A stretch of 11,200 bases of DNA, taken from contig JAUUZS010000076.1 in NCBI GenBank assembly GCA_030589835.1, forward strand, positions 1 to 11,200. Direction: 5' to 3'. Under the pieces are notes generated by a model. That model was given only the letters and a program-made list of their open reading frames with translations. It was not told the DNA's origin and did no database searches. Positions 1-6,901 of this stretch are shown piece after piece. Source of the stretch: Cyclobacteriaceae bacterium. GTDB taxonomy: Bacteria; Bacteroidota; Bacteroidia; Cytophagales; Cyclobacteriaceae. Numbering within the stretch: position 1 is the stretch's first letter; each line of letters begins with the position of its first letter. The position numbers and the translations under genes were made by a program.

Positions 1-58
1 CAATGTAATATTTATTATGAATAATGGTATATCGCTGAAGTCCTGCGTAAAATACTAT

Positions 59-104
59 TGGTGATATGTCATTAAATATCAGTGATATATAGCACATATC
101 ACCA
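59..104. repeat. 11-bp inverted repeat with three GTGATATRT copies
   Basis: Positions 59-69 (TGGTGATATGT) are the exact reverse complement of 94-104 (ACATATCACCA), with 24 bp between the arms. A third related copy, GTGATATAT, lies between them at 82-90, within a smaller inverted repeat (ATATC at 76-80, GATAT at 84-88). Three copies of one 9-mer in 46 bp, two direct and one inverted, suggest a protein-binding site, such as an operator or a recombinase core. No regulator or integrase gene is visible nearby, so the role is unknown. Confidence 0.5.
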
Positions 105-157
105 TTATGCGGCTCCCGTGTCTTCTTTGAGGTACTTTAAGAAACAACCGCCTGTTG

Positions 158-194
158 GCTAAGCAGGGCGATTACCCAGAGTGTCGCTAAGCAG
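158..194 (+). repeat. Direct repeat GCTAAGCAG x2
   Basis: The 9-mer GCTAAGCAG occurs at 158-166 and 186-194, a spacing of 28 bp. It sits in the more G+C-rich patch of an otherwise A+T-rich region, next to a run of A residues at 205-213. No function is assigned; chance is possible at this length. Confidence 0.35.
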
Positions 195-584
195 CACAAG
201 GATTTAAAAAAAAATAAATACGCAATTATGGAATTGCTTTGTGTTGTTTATCAGCTATTTACCATGTTAGAAACCTCCATATAATGTTGATATTGAATTA
301 TTGGAAATACGAAACATTCGTGAAATAATGATGTATAGGTTCAGCTGTTTTTTTCATGAAAAACTTTCACCCAAGTGTCAGAAATCGCCATCATGTCGGC
401 CAGACTGGGCAGGCGCAAATGGCGAAAATTTCAAGATAGCGATACCAAGTGTTGATAATCTCTATGATAATAATGGAAAAGGAAAGAGCCAAAATGGCAA
501 GTTCTCTCGTATTAATTCCATGACACTAGTATCTAAGTTATAATATTCGTGTATTATTTGGCAAAAGTTTGGAGTGAACTAAAG

Positions 585-634
585 TTTAAAGTGCCTAAAG
601 TTGAGAAGAATTCTTCAACTTTAGGCACTTTAAA
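585..634. repeat. Perfect 20-bp inverted repeat, 10-nt loop
   Basis: Positions 585-604 are the exact reverse complement of 615-634, leaving a 10-nt centre (GAAGAATTCT). The arms contain AAAGTGCCTAAAGTT and its complement. An RNA copy from either strand would fold into a very stable hairpin. Neither side carries a clear U-tract, so it is not a textbook Rho-independent terminator. From memory, motifs of the AAAGTGCCTAAAGT kind recur between genes in Cytophagales genomes, so a dispersed intergenic repeat is my preferred reading, but that cannot be tested here. It lies about 37 bp beyond the stop of the doubtful minus-strand ORF at 672. Confidence 0.75.
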
Positions 635-671
635 TACTTGAAACTCTAGGGACTTTTCTGGCTTGTCCAGA

Positions 672-869
672 TTAGGGCACAATAATTTTATAGGGCTTCG
701 AATCATTATTAACAGAGATTACACTTTGTTGTTTCAATTCAATTTTGTTTTTGCCCGAATCATTTTTATCCCGCTCAGAGGAATGAATATAGGATAATAG
801 TAATGCGGCGACTAAGATTAAGATCCTTACTGAATTAACGATCAGATTACTGTCTGTTAGCACTTCCAT
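672..869 (-). CDS. Doubtful small membrane protein, unknown function
   Basis: An open frame of 93 codons runs from an ATG at 953 to the stop at 672. An internal ATG at 869 gives a 65-residue product that looks more like a protein: about ten residues, a hydrophobic helix (roughly residues 12-30, VNSVRILILVAALLLSYIH), then a charged lysine- and aspartate-rich tail. That would be a single-pass membrane protein with a short soluble domain. I do not recognise it. There is no clear promoter or ribosome site at either start, and it has no operon partner. It may be a small lineage-specific protein or a chance frame. Confidence 0.25.
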   Translation of the reverse strand: MEVLTDSNLIVNSVRILILVAALLLSYIHSSERDKNDSGKNKIELKQQSVISVNNDSKPYKIIVP

Positions 870-1061
870 TTTCACTAAAAATGAATTGAATGCAGCTTTA
901 TCAAAAATAACGAATGAATTTATGCGCTTAAAAAAGAGTGAACTAATTGTCATTGTAGCTTATTTTAACCCTCAAATACGACAGTAGATACTTTGTCAAG
1001 TTAAAAAGTGACCATATAAAGTGAAATAAAATATAGAAAAAATGCAATTATTAATTTTATT

Positions 1062-1094
1062 ATATAATTAAACACACAAAATATTTAATTATAT
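1062..1094 (-). terminator. Possible terminator after the MATE gene
   Basis: An 11-bp inverted repeat made only of A and T (1062-1072 with 1084-1094, 11-nt loop) begins 5 bp beyond the stop codon of the minus-strand MATE gene. Its position fits a transcription end. The stem lacks G:C pairs and the U-tract is imperfect, although the following minus-strand sequence is very A+T-rich. Moderate to low certainty. Confidence 0.35.
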
Positions 1095-1099
1095 CAATA

Positions 1100-2470
1100 T
1101 TATGTAGCAGATTTAGCTATTCCACTAGTTCGAAACATCAAATTCTTTTTGATCTCTTTTTGCAGAAACACCCAGGTTACTGAAGCGGAAAGCACATCGG
1201 CTATAGGAAAGGAATACCAAATACCATTTACCCCGTAAAATTTTGGCATAATCAATACAAGCGGAATAAGGAAAAAACCTTGTTTGGTCATAGTAAGCAG
1301 CAGGGCAGGCAAGGCTTTACCAATAGCCTGAAAATATCCCGATCCAACCATCTGCACTGCAATTAGTGGAGACATCATAAAAACAAATATTAATGCAAAT
1401 GAGCTGTCCCGTATCAAATTTGTATCGGTGGTAAAGGCGGTAACCACCTTATCAGAAAAAATAAATATAATGACCAATATGCAGGAGGCCAGCACCATAG
1501 CATAACGAATGGATATGTTAATGCTCAATTTTACCCTATCCGCTTTTTTTGCACCATAATTGAATCCTGCTATAGGCAAAAATCCCTGGACAATTCCTAT
1601 CACCGGGAAAAGTGCAAACATCATAACACGGTTAATAATGCCATAAACAGTAATTCCCATTTCTCCGGCATAATGGTAAAGCGAGTGATTCAGCACCACA
1701 ATCAGTAGGCTTATTGAACCCTGCCTGGCAAGGGTGATGCTTCCAATTTCAAATATTTCCTTAAATATACCAATTTCAAGTTTGAAATATTTGAAAATAA
1801 AACTGATTTCACTATTTCCTTTTAGAAAAAAATGTAAAGCATAACCGGCACTTATTATATAAGAAATGGTCGTTGCCCAAGCGGCACCGGCAAGGCCCAT
1901 ATCCAAAACGATGATAAAAATGGGATCGAGTATAATATTTATTAAGGCTGGAATTACCATCACCAACATGGCTACTTTTGGCCTGCCCTGGGCTCTGATC
2001 ACATTGTTTGACATCATCGCCCATGTGAGAAAGGGGACGCCAATCAATATTACCCTAAAATATTCCTTGGCATAGGGAAGAATATCGCCTTTCCCTCCAA
2101 AAAGATGTAATATTTCGTCATCGAGGATATAGCCAAAAATTAATAATATGACGGCAAAGTGAAGGGTGATATTTACCATGTTGCCAAAGGTCTTTAGCGC
2201 CCGTTTTTTGTCACTGGCTCCTAGAGCTCTCGATATAATGGAAGCCCCTCCAACACCCACTGCCATGCCAATGGATGATATCAAAAAAGAAATGGGCATA
2301 ACCACAGTAATGGCTCCTATGGCCAATGGGCCAATCCAAAGTCCCACATATATTGTATCAACAATGGAATAGATGGACATGATCAGAAATCCGATTGAAG
2401 CGGGAACCGACTGTCTGATTAACAGTTTGGAAATACTTTCTGTACCAAGTTCCTGCGTTATTTGCGGCAT
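1100..2470 (-). CDS. MATE-family cation-coupled multidrug/metabolite efflux transporter
   Basis: A 456-residue polytopic inner-membrane protein of the MATE family (MatE repeated twice, 12 expected helices), which exports organic cations or metabolites using a Na+ or H+ gradient. Family signatures seen: SVPASIGFLIMSIYSIVDTI (residues 21-40) in helix 1, the G-x-G/ISRALGA segment near residues 72-85, the RAQGRPK segment after the fourth helix, and NIILDPIFI followed by GLAGAAWAT in the first half; the second half repeats the fold. Length is normal for the family. The ATG at 2470 is chosen because the next residues lead directly into the amphipathic start of helix 1. It is transcribed alone, divergently from xylE across a 350-bp spacer. 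Substrate cannot be read from the sequence; a Bacteroidota 'NorM/DinF-like' label is the most that is safe. Confidence 0.95.
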   Translation of the reverse strand: MPQITQELGTESISKLLIRQSVPASIGFLIMSIYSIVDTIYVGLWIGPLAIGAITVVMPISFLISSIGMAVGVGGASIISRALGASDKKRALKTFGNMVNITLHFAVILLIFGYILDDEILHLFGGKGDILPYAKEYFRVILIGVPFLTWAMMSNNVIRAQGRPKVAMLVMVIPALINIILDPIFIIVLDMGLAGAAWATTISYIISAGYALHFFLKGNSEISFIFKYFKLEIGIFKEIFEIGSITLARQGSISLLIVVLNHSLYHYAGEMGITVYGIINRVMMFALFPVIGIVQGFLPIAGFNYGAKKADRVKLSINISIRYAMVLASCILVIIFIFSDKVVTAFTTDTNLIRDSSFALIFVFMMSPLIAVQMVGSGYFQAIGKALPALLLTMTKQGFFLIPLVLIMPKFYGVNGIWYSFPIADVLSASVTWVFLQKEIKKNLMFRTSGIAKSAT

Positions 2471-2518
2471 GATCGATTGTAAAGTGCTTTGAAATGAAAC
2501 GGCAATTTACTAAAAACG

Positions 2519-2526
2519 CAAAACTA
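2519..2526 (-). promoter_or_regulatory. Candidate -7 element of the MATE gene
   Basis: Read on the minus strand this is TAGTTTTG, a perfect match to the Bacteroidota -7 consensus TAnnTTTG. It would place the transcript start near 2512 and give a leader of about 40 nt before the ATG at 2470. No TTTG -33 element lies at the usual 19-21 bp upstream, so the call is tentative. Confidence 0.35.
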
Positions 2527-2629
2527 ATTTTAATTGTTTTTTGTTTTTGATGTCCTGATTATATTAATGGGAAATAGCTGCTTTTAAAGGCTTCACCGTT
2601 TGTGCGAATAAGTCCTTAATCTAAAAATG

Positions 2630-2660
2630 TTCCTTTTAGTACCCAATACACTAAAAGGAA
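2630..2660. repeat. 11-bp inverted repeat in the divergent spacer
   Basis: TTCCTTTTAGT (2630-2640) is the exact reverse complement of ACTAAAAGGAA (2650-2660), with a 9-nt centre. It lies 160 bp from both start codons, between two divergent genes. This could be an operator shared by both promoters or a hairpin in a long leader. On the minus strand the stem is followed by a short T-rich stretch, so a terminator or attenuator is also possible. Confidence 0.5.
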
Positions 2661-2743
2661 GTATGGAATTGCAATAAAAAAGGGTTGTATGAAAATAGTA
2701 CATTTATACTTTATGTTTTCATTAGCAAGGTGACTATATTTTT

Positions 2744-2774
2744 TTTGAAAAATAATATATGAACTCTGAGTTTC
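2744..2774 (+). promoter_or_regulatory. Weak promoter candidate for xylE
   Basis: TTTG at 2744-2747 is followed after exactly 19 bp by TGAGTTTC (2767-2774), which matches four of the six fixed positions of the Bacteroidota -7 box TAnnTTTG. The spacing fits the consensus and the predicted leader is about 40 nt. The mismatches keep this a weak call. Confidence 0.25.
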
Positions 2775-2820
2775 TAAGGATAAGTATTTATATTCACAAC
2801 GACTTTTTAAAGCCATAATT

Positions 2821-4431
2821 ATGAATGACATGTCAAAATCGAATGGAGGAAGCAATTCTTTTGTAATGGGGCTAACTCTGGTTGCTACATTTGGAGGCTT
2901 GCTATTTGGTTACGACACCGCTGTGATTTCCGGAGCAGTGGGATCCATCCAATCATTTTTTATAGAATCCTTAAATCTTGAAAATGGAGAAGCCCGCTCA
3001 GTGATTATTGAATATCGGATCACGGTTTATGTCGCTATTTATATCGTATTATTAGCTGCTGGAGGTGTCCTGATAAAATTGGTAGGCAGGGGAAAAGGAA
3101 TATTGATTATAGTGATTTTAGCTGTGATTGCTACTTGGGTGATATCTAATAATTTTAAGGGAGAACCTATTCTGGATGAGGAAACAGCAAATTCACTCAA
3201 AGGATTTACGGTTTCGAGTGCACTGATTGGCTGTGTAATTGGAGGTGCCTTAGGCGGGTTTATATCTAAAGAGTTGGGTAGAAAAAGAGGAATGGTATTG
3301 GCAGCTCTATTGTTTGCCTTATCTGCTATAGGATCAGCCATTCCGGAAACCATGAACATATTTGGGGTCGAAAACATCACCTCTTTTATCCTGTACAGAA
3401 TCATTGGTGGAGTAGGCGTAGGATTGGCCTCCATGCTTTCGCCGATGTATATTGCTGAAATAGCACCACCAAAAATAAGAGGCCAGCTCGTGTCGTGGAA
3501 CCAGTTTGCCATCATATTTGGTATGCTGGTGATTTACTTTGTAAACTACTTTATTGCGAGGCAAGGAGATGAAGCCTGGCTAAATGCCGTTGGCTGGCGC
3601 TGGATGTTTGCCTCAGAACTGATACCTGCCGGGATATTCCTGCTTTTGCTGTTTTTTGTTCCTGAGACACCGAGATTTATGGTAATGCAAAATCAGGATT
3701 CAAAAGCGCTGAAAGTCTTACATAAATTAAATGGTCCCGATAAATCAAAGGGAATCCTTGAAGAGATCAAAGATTCCTTAAAAATCAAGGACGCTCCCTG
3801 GCTTTCTTATGGTTGGATACTCATTGTAATAGGCATTTCCCTTTCTATATTTCAGCAGTTTGTAGGTATAAATGTGGTACTGTATTACGCCCCGGAAATA
3901 TTCAAAAGTATGGGCAGTGGCACGGAATCCTCCCTATTGCAAACTATAATTGTGGGCATCGTAAATTTGACTTTTACGGTATTGGCAATATTTACAGTAG
4001 ATAAGTTTGGCAGAAAGCCCCTGCAAATTATAGGCGCAATTGGCATGGCAATTAGTATGCTGGCTCTTGGGTCATCATTCTATTTTGATTCTCTTGGTTA
4101 TGGGGCGCTGATATTTATGCTTTTATATACCGCTTCTTTTGCCATGTCATGGGGCCCGGTAACTTGGGTGTTGCTTTCTGAAATATTCCCTAACCGGATA
4201 AGAGGGGCAATGTCGATTGCCGTAGCAGCACAATGGGTTGCAAATTTTATTGTCTCCTGGTCCTTCCCGATGATGAACGACAACAGTTTGTTGAACGATA
4301 AATTTAATCATGGCTTTGCCTACTGGATTTATGGACTGATGGGTATTCTGGCTGCCGTGTTTGTCTGGAAACTTGTTCCTGAAACCAAAGGCAAAACGTT
4401 GGAGGAAATGGAAGATTTGTGGGACGCTTAA
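2821..4431 (+). CDS. xylE: XylE-type D-xylose:H+ symporter with two extra predicted helices
   Basis: A 536-residue sugar porter of the major facilitator superfamily, very close to E. coli XylE as I recall that sequence; it imports D-xylose with a proton across the inner membrane. Signatures seen: GGLLFGYDTAVISG (residues 26-38, proton-coupling Asp32), YRIIGG with Arg193, WNQFAIIFG with Gln228, PETPR (281-285), QQFVGIN (Gln345, Gln346, Asn351) then YY (355-356), Asn382, DKFGRKPLQIIGA, MSWGP with Trp444, Gln471, and the C-terminal PETKGKTLEEME. All sugar-contact positions I know for XylE are kept. Odd feature: E. coli XylE has 491 residues, and here about 65 extra residues (54-118) sit between TM1 and TM2 and include two hydrophobic segments (about 65-86 and 92-109). 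ATG 2821 is used; ATG 2830 is an alternative. Convergent with the deacetylase-like gene, 66 bp apart. Confidence 0.95.
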   Translation: MNDMSKSNGGSNSFVMGLTLVATFGGLLFGYDTAVISGAVGSIQSFFIESLNLENGEARSVIIEYRITVYVAIYIVLLAAGGVLIKLVGRGKGILIIVILAVIATWVISNNFKGEPILDEETANSLKGFTVSSALIGCVIGGALGGFISKELGRKRGMVLAALLFALSAIGSAIPETMNIFGVENITSFILYRIIGGVGVGLASMLSPMYIAEIAPPKIRGQLVSWNQFAIIFGMLVIYFVNYFIARQGDEAWLNAVGWRWMFASELIPAGIFLLLLFFVPETPRFMVMQNQDSKALKVLHKLNGPDKSKGILEEIKDSLKIKDAPWLSYGWILIVIGISLSIFQQFVGINVVLYYAPEIFKSMGSGTESSLLQTIIVGIVNLTFTVLAIFTVDKFGRKPLQIIGAIGMAISMLALGSSFYFDSLGYGALIFMLLYTASFAMSWGPVTWVLLSEIFPNRIRGAMSIAVAAQWVANFIVSWSFPMMNDNSLLNDKFNHGFAYWIYGLMGILAAVFVWKLVPETKGKTLEEMEDLWDA

Positions 4432-4497
4432 TAAAAGCCAATCTCATTCCAGAAGATTTATAACATGATGTTTCTGAAATATAATCAGATCCAGTAG

Positions 4498-5775
4498 CTA
4501 CGATTTAGGTTTAATGGATATTGAGGCATTTCGTTGGTTTTCCATATCCAGGTTCAGGCTATATAGAATGGAATCTTGTCCTTTTTTTGACGTTATGGAA
4601 TGTATACTAATGTCATCAGCCGAAAAAATAATTTCTTTATCGCTTTGTACTTTAACGGTGATTTCGTCATTTGGAAGAACTGTCTCTAATTTGTTGGTAT
4701 TTGAAAAATCCAATAAAATATCGCCTACCTTTATCTCTATTTTTGTGAGCATATGATGTGCGAGTTGTTTTTGGAAAAACTGCGAATTTTCGGCCAGCAT
4801 CGTTTCAGGTTTTTCATTATATTGAGTAAGCAATTTCACCCACCCCTGAACGATTTCTGAATTTCTTTCGGCGTTTTCGTGAAGCAGATTGGGCCAGTGA
4901 AGTCCGCATGTTGATCCTTCAATATGCCCTTCAGGCAGGACACCTATTACATTCCAATTCAATATATCATTCCCTCTATCGACTGTCATGACCCCGGAAT
5001 CCACTCCAAAAGCATCATTTTGCACGGCTTCCTTGTTCAACATAGAAGCAAAGGGCGTGTTGATGTAGGTGAATCCTCTGCTTCGCAGCAATTCTGCCAT
5101 ACTGGTGTCGTTGCCTTCCGTGATACCAAAACCATGTCTGAATGCGTTGGGCACAAATGATTTGGGAATTGTTCCAAGGTTATTTTGATGCATAATTTCG
5201 GCATAGGCATCAAGGTGCTGTTCGAGAATTTCCTTTGGGCGCATGACGCCTCTTTCATCTGCCCACTCTGCTCGGGTAAATTTACCATTCGTCCACCACT
5301 CGTGACAAAGTCCATGCATGGTGATTTCAAAATATTGTAGGTTGTGGTCAATCAAATCTGCAACTTCTTCGAGCCATGGACCAACCCATTTGCTATTATC
5401 CCACTTTTTACCCATCCATGTGCTGTGGGGCACTTTGCGTAATATATTTTGCTTGTCCCACTCTCCGAGCACCATGGCTGATTGTGGCCGAATACTCAGG
5501 GCTTTTCCCAAATCAATAATGGCCTGGTAATCAGCTAGTACATGATTGCGGTTAATCCCTGTTCTGTAAGGCTCATTGTACTGGCTGCCATCCTTTCCAG
5601 ACCACCAACCTACGTCATCTATTACTACCTGAATTGGTAGGGGAATAAAAGTGTCGAGTCTTATATCTGAGGAAATTTTATCGCCACAGGCGGATAAAAG
5701 ACCTCCACTGGCGGCTCCTATTCCGGCAGTTGCAAGTCCTTTAGCAGATTTTATCAGGAACTCCCGTCTTAGCAT
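4498..5775 (-). CDS. Exported NodB-fold polysaccharide-deacetylase-like lipoprotein
   Basis: A 425-residue protein whose N terminus (LRREFLIKSA, then a small-residue hydrophobic stretch ending SAC at Cys30) looks like a twin-arginine leader combined with a lipobox, so it is probably exported folded and anchored by lipid. The body fits the glycoside hydrolase/deacetylase barrel: VVIDDVGWW places an Asp pair (53-54) at the end of strand 1, HGLCH gives an H-x3-H pair (His154, His158), and FRHGFG (212-217) and GLHWPN (His293) match later NodB-type motifs. A divalent metal held by Asp and the two His is therefore likely. Residues from about 345 form a separate beta-rich C-terminal domain. The substrate, probably an acylated glycan, is unknown, and an inactive or hydrolytic relative is possible. 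The gene follows the Dabb lipoprotein gene by 96 bp on the same strand, so they may be co-transcribed; a weak internal promoter (TTTG, 19 bp, TACTTTCC; 5825-5855) is also possible. Confidence 0.8.
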   Translation of the reverse strand: MLRREFLIKSAKGLATAGIGAASGGLLSACGDKISSDIRLDTFIPLPIQVVIDDVGWWSGKDGSQYNEPYRTGINRNHVLADYQAIIDLGKALSIRPQSAMVLGEWDKQNILRKVPHSTWMGKKWDNSKWVGPWLEEVADLIDHNLQYFEITMHGLCHEWWTNGKFTRAEWADERGVMRPKEILEQHLDAYAEIMHQNNLGTIPKSFVPNAFRHGFGITEGNDTSMAELLRSRGFTYINTPFASMLNKEAVQNDAFGVDSGVMTVDRGNDILNWNVIGVLPEGHIEGSTCGLHWPNLLHENAERNSEIVQGWVKLLTQYNEKPETMLAENSQFFQKQLAHHMLTKIEIKVGDILLDFSNTNKLETVLPNDEITVKVQSDKEIIFSADDISIHSITSKKGQDSILYSLNLDMENQRNASISIKPKS

Positions 5776-5871
5776 TTTTACCTTTATTAAGATTTCAACT
5801 TACAATTATTCATGTAACCAATAAGGAAAGTATCTCCTTAGCCCGATTTGCCAAAGAGAAACGAACTTCCC

Positions 5872-6315
5872 TTATTTTGTCCAATAATCCAGAACAAGGA
5901 CATCCTCGAGATGTGGACCCAATACACTACCAAAAGCTTTATGGTCTGGGTGTGGCAAGTATATGGCACGATCTTCCTCGCTGTCGAAGGTAAGAAAAAA
6001 GCAATGTGTAAAACCTTTGTCCAGGCCTTCAGGGCTGTTATTCGTTCCCCATTCGTAGCTTCTGATTTGAGGGATTTTTCCTGGAAGGGCAGCAAATGTC
6101 TGTTCTATTTTGGCGATATCTTCGGCAGTGGCGCTTTCTTTATATTTGAACAACACCACATGCCTCAGTTGCTTTTTACTTACTTCAGGGGACTCCATAG
6201 ATTCAGATTTTTGATTTTCGCTTTCAGTGTTTTGATTTATACATGCAGCTACTACAAAAAAAAGAAGCATAAAAATCAAAACCTTTGAATGAGCGGAGGG
6301 AATAATTTTTTTCAT
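5872..6315 (-). CDS. Dabb-domain (stress-responsive A/B barrel) lipoprotein
   Basis: A 147-residue protein with a lipoprotein signal peptide (KK at 2-3, hydrophobic 11-22, lipobox VAAC with Cys25), a charged Glu/Ser/Asn-rich linker (26-48), and a Dabb domain from about residue 49. The domain start LRHVVLFKYKESAT, the central YEWGTNNSPEGLDKGFTHCFFLTF and the LPHPDHKAF segment are typical of this dimeric ferredoxin-like alpha/beta-barrel family (about 95-100 residues). Most Dabb proteins I know lack an export signal, so the membrane-anchored form is notable although I recall similar ones in Bacteroidota. The biochemical role is unknown. The gene lies upstream of the deacetylase-like lipoprotein on the same strand, which suggests both act in the cell envelope. 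It is 142 bp downstream of the haemoglobin gene and probably has its own promoter. Confidence 0.85.
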   Translation of the reverse strand: MKKIIPSAHSKVLIFMLLFFVVAACINQNTESENQKSESMESPEVSKKQLRHVVLFKYKESATAEDIAKIEQTFAALPGKIPQIRSYEWGTNNSPEGLDKGFTHCFFLTFDSEEDRAIYLPHPDHKAFGSVLGPHLEDVLVLDYWTK

Positions 6316-6457
6316 GAGTTTATGTTTATAGGGTTAAAAAAGTATATAGAATCATAATATTATTAGAATGCATGAAGATAGCAAAATAGGCTTATATGTC
6401 AACAGATATTTTAGAATAGGTTCCTGTTATTGTGTTTATTTTATCCCGGATTTTTAG

Positions 6458-6898
6458 CTATGTGCCAGGTGCCTGATACACCTTGATCTGCATGACCGTG
6501 GCAATAGAAAGCGCCTTGGTTTTTACCGATTCTGCTTTCTCACCCTCAAACAGCTCATCCACGGTTTCATTGAACAGCTTCAGCCATCGTTCGAAATGAG
6601 ATTTTTTTAGGGGTTCTTTTTGGTTAAGCTTGACATGAACACGCATGGGATTGCCTTTATATACAGACTGGTGGAAAAGCGTGGTTTCCCAAAAGTCATA
6701 CATGGTTGGCATATGCTTTTCTAGATTTATGTTGGCAACATCCTTGAAAATGTATCCAATAGTATCGTCCTTCAGCACTTTATCATAAAATGAATCAACA
6801 AGGACTATTATGTCCTCTCTGTTCTCAATATCTTTTCTATTTGTCATCAACTCCAATTTTGTATTAATATTGGTATGCAGGTATTTGATCTTACTCAT
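6458..6898 (-). CDS. Group III truncated haemoglobin
   Basis: A haem-binding 2-over-2 globin of 146 residues if the ATG at 6898 is used. Group III features, judged against Campylobacter Ctb: FYDKV with Tyr38 at B10, KH(M) with His62 near E7, YDFW (67-70), VYKGNPMRVHVKL with His88 as the proximal F8 ligand, and FERWLKLFNE with Trp105 at G8. Distal Tyr, His and Trp together fit a globin with a polar pocket that stabilises bound O2 and may take part in NO or peroxide chemistry. The family usual length is about 130 residues; an internal ATG at 6847 (Met18) would give 129 and is preceded by GGAG very close to it. I keep 6898 because it lies only 3 nt after the stop of the upstream oxidoreductase gene, which suggests translational coupling. 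Confidence 0.92.
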   Translation of the reverse strand: MSKIKYLHTNINTKLELMTNRKDIENREDIIVLVDSFYDKVLKDDTIGYIFKDVANINLEKHMPTMYDFWETTLFHQSVYKGNPMRVHVKLNQKEPLKKSHFERWLKLFNETVDELFEGEKAESVKTKALSIATVMQIKVYQAPGT

Positions 6899-6901
6899 GG
6901 C

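Larger units (their letters stand above)
1..671. other. Gene-poor spacer with repeats, no supported gene
   Basis: I see no convincing coding region here. A TTG-initiated 80-codon frame at 301-543 (plus) has no recognisable motif and is probably chance. Several short minus-strand frames in the same area are interrupted by stops. The stretch is A+T-rich apart from a more G+C-balanced patch at about 110-200. It holds an 11-bp inverted repeat (59-104), a 9-bp direct repeat (158-194), a small hairpin (222-227 with 232-237) and a perfect 20-bp inverted repeat (585-634). It could be a decayed mobile element or an ordinary intergenic region; the sequence alone does not decide. Confidence 0.5.
2471..2820. 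other. Divergent promoter region between MATE gene and xylE
   Basis: These 350 bp separate two divergently transcribed transporter genes and must hold both promoters. A minus-strand frame that starts inside xylE and ends at 2616 overlaps the xylE start and has no recognisable motif, so I leave it out. Contents I can point to: a perfect -7-type element for the MATE gene, a weaker promoter candidate for xylE, and an 11-bp inverted repeat at 2630-2660. The region is strongly A+T-rich. Confidence 0.6.

Noticed and set aside
341..428. Short minus-strand frame reading LRLPSLADMMAISDTW, resembling a coding remnant
   Set aside because: Only 20-30 codons between stops, no neighbour in any frame that extends it, and I could not tie it to any family. 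It could be a scrap of a decayed gene, but the sequence does not support a pseudogene call.
301..543. 80-codon plus-strand frame
   Set aside because: It starts with TTG, has no recognisable motif or promoter, and its composition looks like translated non-coding DNA.
3039..3515. 158-codon minus-strand frame inside xylE
   Set aside because: It lies wholly within the strongly conserved xylE coding sequence and is proline- and isoleucine-rich in the way antisense frames of membrane proteins usually are.
5848..6288. 146-codon plus-strand frame opposite the Dabb gene
   Set aside because: It is antisense to a clear Dabb lipoprotein and has no domain of its own.
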